Assembly (NCBI GenBank): GCA_946479185.1
Contig: CAMLFF010000018.1
Span: 1-21,050 of the forward strand
DNA: 21,050 nucleotides
Direction: 5' to 3'
Source of the DNA: an uncultured Sphingobium sp.
Lineage (GTDB): Bacteria > Pseudomonadota > Alphaproteobacteria > Sphingomonadales > Sphingomonadaceae
Of the stretch, positions 1 to 7,431 are shown piece after piece. Both the position numbers and the translations under genes were made by a program. The notes below the pieces were generated by a model, which was not told the origin of the DNA, ran no database searches, and was given only the letters and a program-made list of their open reading frames with translations. Every line of letters starts with the position of its first letter. Position 1 is the stretch's first letter.

Positions 1-142
1 TAGCGTAGGTGGCCTTCTCCCGCGGCGCTGATCCAAACGGCGGGTAAGGCACGGCTCCCCCCAGGCGCGTCCTAAGACCGATCCGCCAACACCATCGCCG
101 AAACGCGATGACGTTTAAAAGCCCTTGATGGCGAAGTCTTTC
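1..142. other. Region downstream of the left operon, no firm gene
   Basis: No complete gene is seen. A perfect 6-bp inverted repeat (CATCGC, six-base loop, GCGATG) lies at 93-110, beyond the stop of the last operon gene. It has no T-run on the minus strand, so it is at best a weak terminator. A minus-strand frame is open from about position 115 leftwards off the window edge. A possible GTG start at 52 follows a G-rich stretch, but too little protein is visible to assign it. Confidence 0.3.
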
Positions 143-985
143 CTAAAGGCCGAGCACCTTGGCGATCGTTCCTCGGATCTCCCCGGGCGCATTGAGTTTG
201 CCAACAGAGCCTTCAGGCAAGGCGCCGGACTCGATCCACCAGCCTATCACGGCGACTTCCTCCTTCGTCAGGGGCGTCCGGCCGTTTTTCGGCATGAAGT
301 CTTTGTGGCCAGCCGGCAGAGTGATGCGGCGGAAAAGGTCGCTGCGTTGCTTTTCGCCCGGATCAATCACTGCTCCACTCTCGCCCCCTTCCATAAGGCT
401 CTTATAGTCTGCGAGGGAAAGTCCGCCGCGACGCTTGGCATCATTGTGGCATGAGGCGCAGCGCGTCTGGAGCGTGGGGTGGACGACGTCCAGAAAGATG
501 TCGGCGTCGGCGACGTTGGTGACGGGTGACCGTCCGCCTGGGCCTGACCTAAATGGCCCGGGGGCAAACTCGGTGAGGTAGGTCGGACCATGGGTCAGAT
601 TGCCGCCAAAATGTCCGGTAGCCACCAACAGTCCGCCCGTAACCACGCAGGCTATGGGCCATGCTCTGTCGTAAATTTTGGGAAATTCGCGCTGCCACAG
701 CCAAACCAGCAGCGCGCTCGCAGCCAGCAGCACGCCGCTCCAGCGGTGCCAATTGACGGCATCGCCGGTAAATCCGGGTTCACTCGCATGCATATAGCCC
801 AGCGTCACCGTTACAAAGGCGCTCAAGGCACCGACGAACCATGTCACGGATACCGCAGGGCGTAGTGCTGCAAATCGTGGCCAGCGGGTCGCGATCTCAA
901 GGCCGATCGCCATCATCAAGATGCCGATCGGCAAGTGCAGCGCGAGAACGTGAAATCGCCCGAGGAAGAATATGAAGTCCTGCAC
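143..985 (-). CDS. Membrane protein (DUF2231-like) fused to a Planctomycete-type cytochrome c domain
   Basis: Likely a membrane-anchored c-type cytochrome acting as electron-transfer partner of the operon. From a GTG start at 985 the protein has 280 residues. Four hydrophobic segments lie at about 5-27, 44-64, 82-98 and 109-125, and they carry several histidines (FHVLALHLPIG, WHRW, ATGHFGGNLTHG) typical of this DUF2231-like family. The exported C-terminal part holds one haem c motif CASCH (176-180), with Met231 in a DFMPKNG stretch as probable axial ligand. The GTG was chosen because a G-rich stretch lies 5 bases upstream and the protein then begins at the first membrane helix. A TTG at 1063 would give 306 residues but overlaps the preceding gene by 37 bases with no clear ribosome site. 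It is the last gene of the operon. The domain calls are firm. The role is inferred, and haem b binding by the histidines is only a possibility. Confidence 0.85.
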   Translation of the reverse strand: MQDFIFFLGRFHVLALHLPIGILMMAIGLEIATRWPRFAALRPAVSVTWFVGALSAFVTVTLGYMHASEPGFTGDAVNWHRWSGVLLAASALLVWLWQREFPKIYDRAWPIACVVTGGLLVATGHFGGNLTHGPTYLTEFAPGPFRSGPGGRSPVTNVADADIFLDVVHPTLQTRCASCHNDAKRRGGLSLADYKSLMEGGESGAVIDPGEKQRSDLFRRITLPAGHKDFMPKNGRTPLTKEEVAVIGWWIESGALPEGSVGKLNAPGEIRGTIAKVLGL

Positions 986-1026
986 GAAAGCCCCCGAATG
1001 ATATGGTCCGTAATGACCGGACTGTT

Positions 1027-2631
1027 TCAGCTGATCCCGCAGGACCGCCCGTTGCGAGCACAAATTTGCTCAATCAATTTCATGGATTTAGGCTTCGGCT
1101 CGGCGGCCGCTGTCGCCAGAAACACACCCTTTGCCCAAGTGTAAGGCGTCCGACCCTGCTCATCGCGAATGTCGAACTTTGCACCTTTGCTCGCAAGATA
1201 GGTGAGGATCTTGTTCGAGCCTCTATTTGCCGCGCCGTGAACGGCGGCCAGCCCCATAGCGTTGGTTGCGTTGAGATCCTGCCCGTAGCGCTCGTGGCAC
1301 AAGCGCACCGCCTCCAGCAGCTTGTCCTCGCCCTCATCGAAGGTCTGGAAATACACCCAATTGATGCCGGCAGCAGCCATAAGGGGCGTCGTGCCATTCG
1401 TGGTCGAAATATTGGGGTCTGCGCCCTTGCTTACGAGCAGCTTCATCGCATCGACATCGCCGGAAAGCGCCGCGCGGAGAAATGCAGTCTGGCCGGTGAA
1501 ATCAACCCAAGCCAGCGAGCCCGCGGTCTGCAGCCAGAAGCGGGTCGGAGGATAGTGCATTACGCGCGCGTTCGGGTGGGCGCCTTTTGCCAGCAGCAGG
1601 CCGATCGTTTTGAGCGCGCGCGGACGGTCTATGCCCTTCTGATGCAGCGTATCGGGATCAACCTCAACATTGCGCACATCGACAGCAGCCCAAAGGGGCG
1701 TGCGGCCATACCAATCTGCCGCGTTCGGGTTTGCACCCTTCTCAAGCAGATATTGCGCGACCGGCATATTGTCGTTCAACACGGCCACGAGCAGAGGCCG
1801 GGTATCATTTGCCTCCGGTTGCTCGATTTTAGCACCCGCCTCAACAAGGGCTTTGGCGATATCGACCGTTCCCTCACGGGCGGCGAGATGGAGCGCCGTA
1901 ACCTTACCGGGCCACTCGCCGCGCGCGCCCTCCGGTGGCACGCCGCCGCGCACGATCCCGTCGCCATGAGAGCCGCCGCCATCCCCCGGCGGTCGGAATG
2001 TCGGTCGCTTCCCCAATTTGGTGGCGGCATTCACATTTGCGCCGGCATCGATGAGTGCTTTCACCGCCTCGACACTTCCACCGCGCACGGCCAACATGAG
2101 TGGTGTTTGGCCATAGGCCTTATCTGCAAAATTAGGGTTCGCGCCCGCGGCGATCAGCGCCTCGACATTATCGCTATCACCCTCGCCCGCAGCGATCATG
2201 AGGGCCGTTTGACCGGTACGGGACAGCGTATCCACCGGCGCGCCCGACTTGATCAACCGACGCAACACTTTGGTAGAACCGAACTCCGCCGCGACATGGA
2301 GAGGCGTGAGGCCATACTCATTGGCAAGCCCCGGACTGGCGCCAAGATCAATCAGACGATCCGCGTCTTCATCCAGGTCGCGCCGGGCAAGCCAGTGCAG
2401 CGCTGGCGTCCCATCGGGCGAACGGGCGTCCAGATCAGCGCCGCTATCGATCAGCTCACGCATGCGCTTGAGGTCGTTATCCCGCGCTGCCACGGCCATC
2501 ATCATGCCGAGTTCCTGCGCTTTCTTGGGGGGCAGCTGCGGCCTCTGCTTATGCAGCAAAAGGAAGGCCAGAATGGCGAGCGCAACGACCGCCAGTGATA
2601 CCAGCGCGATGCTTTTCTTCGACGCTGGCAT
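1027..2631 (-). CDS. Membrane-anchored ankyrin-repeat protein
   Basis: A 534-residue protein with a short basic N-terminus, one hydrophobic helix (about 8-26) and then ankyrin repeats covering most of the rest. Recognisable repeats include GLTPLHVAAEFGS, GQTPLMLAVRGGS, TALHLAAREGT, GRTPLWAAV, GTTPLMAAAG and GRTPYTWAKG. The helix probably acts as an uncleaved signal anchor, which puts the repeats in the periplasm. A Gly/Pro/Arg-rich insertion at about 205-243 interrupts the array. The segments around 315-380 and 420-455 are longer than a standard 33-residue repeat. There is no CxxCH motif, so the haem is supplied by neighbouring genes. Its ATG shares one base with the TGA of the upstream DUF1552 gene (TGATG), indicating translational coupling. 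Ankyrin repeats bind proteins, so a scaffold role for the other operon products is the natural inference, but the partner is unknown. Confidence 0.88.
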   Translation of the reverse strand: MPASKKSIALVSLAVVALAILAFLLLHKQRPQLPPKKAQELGMMMAVAARDNDLKRMRELIDSGADLDARSPDGTPALHWLARRDLDEDADRLIDLGASPGLANEYGLTPLHVAAEFGSTKVLRRLIKSGAPVDTLSRTGQTALMIAAGEGDSDNVEALIAAGANPNFADKAYGQTPLMLAVRGGSVEAVKALIDAGANVNAATKLGKRPTFRPPGDGGGSHGDGIVRGGVPPEGARGEWPGKVTALHLAAREGTVDIAKALVEAGAKIEQPEANDTRPLLVAVLNDNMPVAQYLLEKGANPNAADWYGRTPLWAAVDVRNVEVDPDTLHQKGIDRPRALKTIGLLLAKGAHPNARVMHYPPTRFWLQTAGSLAWVDFTGQTAFLRAALSGDVDAMKLLVSKGADPNISTTNGTTPLMAAAGINWVYFQTFDEGEDKLLEAVRLCHERYGQDLNATNAMGLAAVHGAANRGSNKILTYLASKGAKFDIRDEQGRTPYTWAKGVFLATAAAEPKPKSMKLIEQICARNGRSCGIS

Positions 2632-3953
2632 CAGATGTCGATCGTGCCGTCGCTGTCGCCGAACGATTCCACTGGCGCGCCTGCCTTTTGCAGGATGGAA
2701 AGCAGCAGGTTGGAAAGCGGCTTCCCCTTCCCCACGCCGCCGCTGATGTGGCGATTTCCAGCAATTCGACCAGATCCGCCACCGGCCAGCAGGATCGGCA
2801 AAGGCCCATGATTATGGACGTTGGAATCGCTCATCCCGCTGCCCCACATGAGAATGGAGTTGTCGAGAAGCGACCCGTCACCGTCCGGGGTATTGGCCAT
2901 CTTGTCGAGCAGATAGCCGAAAATCGAGATGTGGTAAGCGTTGAGCTGCGCCAGCTTTTCCTTGTTGGCGGGCACATTGCTGTGGTGCGAGAGCGGATGG
3001 AAGCTCTCCATCACGCCGCTGCCGGGGTAGATGCGGTTGCTGTTCTCGACCGATAGCATCAGCGTTGAAATGCGGGTCAGTTCGGTTTGCCATGCCAGAA
3101 CCTGAAGATCGAACATCATCTTGATGTGCGTCTCAAAGTTTTCGGGAATGCCAATCGGCTTTTCCGGAACCACGATGTCCTGGCTCGCTTGGGCTTGAGT
3201 CAATTCCAGCCGCCGCTCCACTTCGCGCACATCGGTAAGATACTGATCCAGCCGTCTCCGATCATCGGCCGGCAGATTGGCCGAGAGTTTGCGGGTCTCA
3301 TCGGTCATCGTGTCCAACATGCTCTTGGACTCGCTCCAGATCGCGACACGTTCTTCCGGCGTACCGCCAGCGCCGAACAACCGTTCGAACAGCAGCTGCG
3401 GATTGCGTTGGATCGGAAGCGGCGTGTTCGCGTCCTGCCAGCTGATGGTGTCGCGATAGGCGCAGCTCCAACCATCGCCACAAATCGCTGAAGGTTCCTC
3501 GATGCCGAGTTCGAGAGACGGTAGCGGGGTATCCTGGCCCAGATGCCTGGCGGCCACCTGGTCCGCCGTCATACCCAGCTTGTTCATATTCTTGGTCATC
3601 GCCGTCCCCGACAGATAACCTGCCGAGGAACTGCTGTGGTTCGCGGCGGCAGAGGCATCTTGCGTGTAAGCGAGGGGCAGCGTCAGATCACTGATGACAT
3701 TGATCTTGTCATGGAATGCCGCCAGCGGGCGAAGCGTTGGTGGGAGCTCGAAGCCAGACCCCAGAGTTGCAGGGCGGAATTTTTCCATCACGGCGCCGTG
3801 CGGCACATAGAAAAAGCCAAGCCGCGTTCGCGCAGCTGGCTTCGGAGAGGATGCGGCTGGAACCATCGATTCCAGGAAGGGAAGCGCAAGACAGGCGCCT
3901 GCACCGCGCAGCACGGTGCGGCGCGACAGCGATTTGCGAGTGAGATATGTCAT
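2631..3953 (-). CDS. DUF1552 family protein with Tat signal
   Basis: A 440-residue exported protein of the DUF1552 family, whose biochemical function is not established. A twin-arginine signal is clear: SRRTVLRG near residues 9-16, then a hydrophobic stretch ending near LPFLESM. The body carries typical DUF1552 segments: RLGFFYVPHGAV after the signal, a region with CGDGWSC, and near the C-terminus WGSGMSDSNVHNHGPLPILLAGG. The ATG at 3953 is chosen because GGAG lies 6 bases upstream. An in-frame TTG four codons earlier lacks such a site. Tat export usually means folding, often with a cofactor, before export, but no cofactor motif is seen here. DUF1552 genes commonly sit beside DUF1592/Planctomycete-cytochrome genes, as here. 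The gap to the VOC gene upstream is 52 bases, and the stop overlaps the ankyrin gene's start. Confidence 0.9.
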   Translation of the reverse strand: MTYLTRKSLSRRTVLRGAGACLALPFLESMVPAASSPKPAARTRLGFFYVPHGAVMEKFRPATLGSGFELPPTLRPLAAFHDKINVISDLTLPLAYTQDASAAANHSSSSAGYLSGTAMTKNMNKLGMTADQVAARHLGQDTPLPSLELGIEEPSAICGDGWSCAYRDTISWQDANTPLPIQRNPQLLFERLFGAGGTPEERVAIWSESKSMLDTMTDETRKLSANLPADDRRRLDQYLTDVREVERRLELTQAQASQDIVVPEKPIGIPENFETHIKMMFDLQVLAWQTELTRISTLMLSVENSNRIYPGSGVMESFHPLSHHSNVPANKEKLAQLNAYHISIFGYLLDKMANTPDGDGSLLDNSILMWGSGMSDSNVHNHGPLPILLAGGGSGRIAGNRHISGGVGKGKPLSNLLLSILQKAGAPVESFGDSDGTIDI

Positions 3954-4005
3954 CGGCGTCTCCAAACCTCAGAGGCATTCGACAGGGGCACAGGAGCCCA
4001 GCGCA

Positions 4006-4866
4006 TCACGCGCCAGTCATCTTCATCGTCAGGGGCAGTCCGTTCGGATCGAGCAGGCGTAACGTGCCTTTTGCTGAAGGAAGGATCACGGCTCCCATCT
4101 GCGCAAGCGCAGCGGCAACCTTGCCACTATCGAACCGGCGACAGCGGATCGTCCAATCGTCAACGCCCGGCTTTTCCCGCCCGACCGTTTGTCGGATCGC
4201 GATCGGCGTGTTTGCCGCTGCGAACCATCTTTGGCCCGGCACTGGCGACGCCATCTCTTTGAAAAACAGGGACATGAACTTGCCAGTCGCAGCCAGATCA
4301 CTGACCCGGAGCAAAATGCTCTCCATTTCCAACGGTGCGACGAGCGCAGGTCCTTCCACAATATTTCCCGCCGGGACCGTTGTACTCGCAAGACCGGCGG
4401 GGGCTTCCAGTAATTGCAGGCCAATGCGGTCAGGATCATAGACGATGCCGCGATTTGCCGGGGGCAGACCTTCACGCGCCAGCCGCGTATCCATCGCTTT
4501 GCGGTCATATTTTTCGAGCAGAACGCAATAGTGATCGATCACTGGATCGGGAGCGCTATCGCGCGAACCGAAGGCGATATAGCCCTTCCCCATCACGACA
4601 TAATAGCGAAGCGGAGCCTCGGCTTCCTTATGAACCGCCGGATTGAACAAGCGCCCGTAAAATTTGGCAGCCTTCGTCACATCCGGCACGAGCATGCCCA
4701 GATGCTCAAGGCCCGTGGTCCGCAATGGCAACTCGTCCCCTCGCAGAGCCTCAGCTGCCAATAGCTGGCCGGACGACATCGCAAGCGACAGAAGCGAGCC
4801 TGCAACCAGAACACTGCGGCGATCAAAATTGCCAGATCTGTGACCCGAAGTTTCTTCGCCGCTCAT
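4006..4866 (-). CDS. Tat-exported two-module VOC (glyoxalase/extradiol-fold) protein
   Basis: A 286-residue protein with a probable Tat signal (FDRRSVLVAGSLLSLAMSSG, residues 14-33), so it should act in the periplasm. The first VOC module (about 52-155) keeps a His-His-Glu set: His55 in LEHLGML, His112 in IDHYCVLL and Glu154 in LQLLE. This has the order and spacing of the metal triad in extradiol dioxygenases and other VOC metalloenzymes. The second half (about 180-286) resembles a second VOC module but lacks residues at equivalent positions (MESILLRVSD, WTIRCRRF, LPLTMKM), so one metal site per chain is expected. The ATG overlaps the TGA of the DUF1592 gene (ATGA). Substrate and reaction are unknown: it may be a dioxygenase, a lyase/isomerase or a binding protein. 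The fold call is firm, the metal site is inferred, and export is likely. Confidence 0.85.
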   Translation of the reverse strand: MSGEETSGHRSGNFDRRSVLVAGSLLSLAMSSGQLLAAEALRGDELPLRTTGLEHLGMLVPDVTKAAKFYGRLFNPAVHKEAEAPLRYYVVMGKGYIAFGSRDSAPDPVIDHYCVLLEKYDRKAMDTRLAREGLPPANRGIVYDPDRIGLQLLEAPAGLASTTVPAGNIVEGPALVAPLEMESILLRVSDLAATGKFMSLFFKEMASPVPGQRWFAAANTPIAIRQTVGREKPGVDDWTIRCRRFDSGKVAAALAQMGAVILPSAKGTLRLLDPNGLPLTMKMTGA

Positions 4867-7283
4867 CGCTTCATTCTCCCGGTCAGTGGGTTGGGCTGCT
4901 GGACGTTATTCATTGTGAACTGGCGCGGCGTGCGGTCCAGCGGCTCATTGCGACCTCCCGCTGGCATCCGGAATTGCCGACTGCTGACGATCCCACGTAA
5001 GATGGTCTGGAAGCGTTCGCCGTTGGCTGCACCCTCGCGCGCTATGCGTCGCACCTCCGGCATGTCAGCAAAGCCGAGCTCTCGGCCAAGCGCGAAGGTC
5101 ATCAGCTTCTCGATGAAAGTGTGCGTGAAGGCATCCGATCTTGCAAGAATCGCGTTCCGCAGGTCGCGCGGACCGTTGATCTTCGTCCCGTCGGACATCA
5201 CCCCCGATGCATCCACGGGAAAGGCCCCGTCCCTCGTACGCCATTGGCCCACAAGATCATAATTCTCCATCGCGAGGCCGATTGGGTCCATCATGTTGTG
5301 GCAGGACGCGCAAACCTTATTTTCGCGATGGATAGCGAGGCGCTGGCGCAGGCTGGTAGCCCCCGCATTCACGTCCAGATTGGTCTCGACGCCAGGCGGC
5401 GGCGGCGGTGGTTTGACGCCAAGGATATTCTCCAGCACCCAGGCGCCGCGAATGACCGGCGATGTTCTGTTCGCCACCGAGGTGACTGTCAAAATCGCAC
5501 CTTGTCCGAGCAGTCCCCGGCGCATGCTGTCTTTGGGCAGGCTGACCTTGCGGAAATAGTCGCCTCTTACGCCGCTGATCCCATAATGACGCGCGAGCCG
5601 CTCGTTCACGAACGTATAGTCCGCATCCAGAAAATCGCGGATCGGCCGGTTCTGCAGCATCACATAGCGGAACAGCCCCTTAGTCTCATTCTCGAATGCC
5701 GAACGCAGATTGTCATCAAAGTCGGCGCTCTCTCGCTGCGCTGACCGCAATTCACGCAGATGCAGCCATTGGGTGGCAAAGTTATCGACAAGGGCTTCGG
5801 CTTTAGGGTCAGCGAGCATGCGGTTGACCTGCTGATCGAGGATCGCCTGGTCGCTGAGTTTTCCTGCCGCCGCCAGATCGAGCAATTGCTTGTCCGGAAT
5901 GCTGCTCCACAGGAAGAAGGACAGGCGAGACGCCATGTCGAGATCGCTGATCGCGAAATTGTCCTTCGCAGCCGGCTGCTCAAATCTGTAGATGAACCGC
6001 GGATCGACGAGAATATAAGACAGACCTGCGCGAACACCGTCTTCAAAATTGCCCTGCGCGCGCCCCTTGTCATAGAGCTTCATGATGGCTTCCACCTCGT
6101 CGCCCATCGGCTTGAGCGGGCGGCGGAAGGCGAGGCTGCCGAGGCGGGTCAGGATGGAACGAGCACAGGGCTTTTCTTCCATCCATGTTTTCGGACGGCA
6201 GGTAAACACGGTCGCACGGGGCGCACTTCGTCCCGGTCCTTCGGTTGCAAATGGCCCGTTGATCGCAACGTTGAGGACAAGGCCCTTGGTCAGATAGTTC
6301 GCGTAGAGATCATTCACACCGGCGCCCGCGACATCGTCGAGCAGCGCTGCGGTAATCATGCGCCGCCCGGCGCCGAGCTTGACGCGAATTTTGCTGTCCT
6401 TGCCCAGCGTCAAGCGACGACCATCGATCGTCAGATTGACTGCGGGCATAGGGGCTGGAGCGCGGCGCCCCGCAATAAAGCCACCCGTGCCGCTGCGCAC
6501 ACTAATCTCATATGTGCCATCGACCGGGAAGAAATGGCCAACCCGAATGCCGCCGCGCGTCCCCAGCGGCAGCCCATCGAGATGCTTAGTCTGCACGAGC
6601 TTGCCGGGCGCGTTGTAAACAGTGCGCGTCAATTCGAGCGCCTTGTCGCCCGTCGCGATGCTGCTGATCTTCAGCCCTGCATTTAGATAGCCCTGGATAA
6701 GTGCCGGTGACGTGGTCAAAACATTTGAAATATTGTCGAACCCACCGGTTGCAGCATCGGGCGGCAAATAATCTGCTGAATTGATCTCCAGCCCGATGAG
6801 ATCTCGCACGGCATTCGCATATTCGGTTCTGTTGAGGCGACGCAGGCCAGCGGGCAAGAGTGGCGCCGGCGTCTCATCAAGCTTGCCAGTCAACGTGCCA
6901 AGGAAAGACGCCATTTCTGCCGCATCGGGACGTGGGTTGTTGAGCGGCGGCATAGCACCCGCGCTCATTTTGCGGACGACCTTTTCCCACACGGCGGCAT
7001 TTTTGGAGGCGTGAGAGAAGTCCATCCCTTCAAAGGACAGGCCCGCGACCCGCTCCTCTGAGTCATGGCACGACATGCAATATTTGCCGATCAGTGGATG
7101 CGGCGCGTTTTCGGCCAATGCCACTTCATCGCCCTTCACAGGGAAAGCGACGCCCAATGCGGCGAGATAGACCACTCCCAATGCCATAATTATAGCTGCA
7201 CCTTGGCGACCACTACCAAATCGCAGCGCTTCATTGGCAAGCACGCCAAGCCTCTTGCGGGCCGTTCCAGATATCCCATCCAT
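4863..7283 (-). CDS. DUF1592/DUF1588/DUF1587-type multidomain cytochrome c protein
   Basis: An 806-residue protein and the first gene of the operon. After a membrane segment at about 29-47 come a Planctomycete-type cytochrome domain with CMSCH (69-73) and a Met in KMSAGAMPP as possible ligand, then DUF1587 (RRLNRTEYANAVRDLIGLE, from about 148), a beta-rich middle, DUF1595 (ARSILTRLGSLAFRRPL), DUF1592 (FIYRFE through SRLSFFLWSSIPDKQLLDLA), DUF1588 (FVNERLARHYGI through SPVIRGAWVLENILG and a run of six prolines) and DUF1585 at the C-terminus. A second haem motif CASCH lies at 658-662. The domain order is the usual one for this large family, known from Planctomycetes, Acidobacteria and some Proteobacteria and without a firmly established reaction. 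Two c-type haems and export point to periplasmic electron transfer or oxidation. No clear Shine-Dalgarno precedes the ATG, which fits the leaderless promoter proposed immediately upstream. The stop overlaps the VOC start. Confidence 0.92.
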   Translation of the reverse strand: MDGISGTARKRLGVLANEALRFGSGRQGAAIIMALGVVYLAALGVAFPVKGDEVALAENAPHPLIGKYCMSCHDSEERVAGLSFEGMDFSHASKNAAVWEKVVRKMSAGAMPPLNNPRPDAAEMASFLGTLTGKLDETPAPLLPAGLRRLNRTEYANAVRDLIGLEINSADYLPPDAATGGFDNISNVLTTSPALIQGYLNAGLKISSIATGDKALELTRTVYNAPGKLVQTKHLDGLPLGTRGGIRVGHFFPVDGTYEISVRSGTGGFIAGRRAPAPMPAVNLTIDGRRLTLGKDSKIRVKLGAGRRMITAALLDDVAGAGVNDLYANYLTKGLVLNVAINGPFATEGPGRSAPRATVFTCRPKTWMEEKPCARSILTRLGSLAFRRPLKPMGDEVEAIMKLYDKGRAQGNFEDGVRAGLSYILVDPRFIYRFEQPAAKDNFAISDLDMASRLSFFLWSSIPDKQLLDLAAAGKLSDQAILDQQVNRMLADPKAEALVDNFATQWLHLRELRSAQRESADFDDNLRSAFENETKGLFRYVMLQNRPIRDFLDADYTFVNERLARHYGISGVRGDYFRKVSLPKDSMRRGLLGQGAILTVTSVANRTSPVIRGAWVLENILGVKPPPPPPGVETNLDVNAGATSLRQRLAIHRENKVCASCHNMMDPIGLAMENYDLVGQWRTRDGAFPVDASGVMSDGTKINGPRDLRNAILARSDAFTHTFIEKLMTFALGRELGFADMPEVRRIAREGAANGERFQTILRGIVSSRQFRMPAGGRNEPLDRTPRQFTMNNVQQPNPLTGRMKR

Positions 7284-7290
7284 GATTCTC

Positions 7291-7319
7291 GGTATACAAA
7301 GTCAAATTTACTTTGTCAC
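7291..7319 (-). promoter_or_regulatory. Predicted sigma70-like promoter of the DUF1592 operon
   Basis: On the minus strand, GTGACA (7319-7314, five of six matches to TTGACA) is followed after exactly 17 bases by TATACC (7296-7291, four of six to TATAAT). The -10 box ends 7 bases before the ATG at 7283, so transcription should begin at or next to the start codon. The mRNA would then be leaderless, which agrees with the absence of a ribosome site. This is a visual prediction. Confidence 0.55.
7296..7316. repeat. Perfect inverted repeat inside the operon promoter, probable operator
   Basis: ACAAAGT (7296-7302) and ACTTTGT (7310-7316) are exact reverse complements separated by 7 AT-rich bases. 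The repeat fills the space between the predicted -35 and -10 boxes and touches both, where a bound dimeric repressor would exclude RNA polymerase. The regulator is not identified: no regulator gene is adjacent and the nearest is the LysR gene at 9598-10491. Confidence 0.5.
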
Positions 7320-7431
7320 GCGGTTATCATTGCTTTCTCAACGTCGCATGGGCGAAATACTGGCAAGTCTCGCAAATTAGGATTTTCGAAATCAACTCAT
7401 CCCGCGAACTAGCTTGCGAAGCGCTCGGCGT

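Noticed and set aside
1003..2598. Plus-strand open frame of 531 codons
   Set aside because: It lies antisense to the ankyrin gene, has no domain or signal, and is rich in Arg/His as expected for the reverse of a GC-rich gene.
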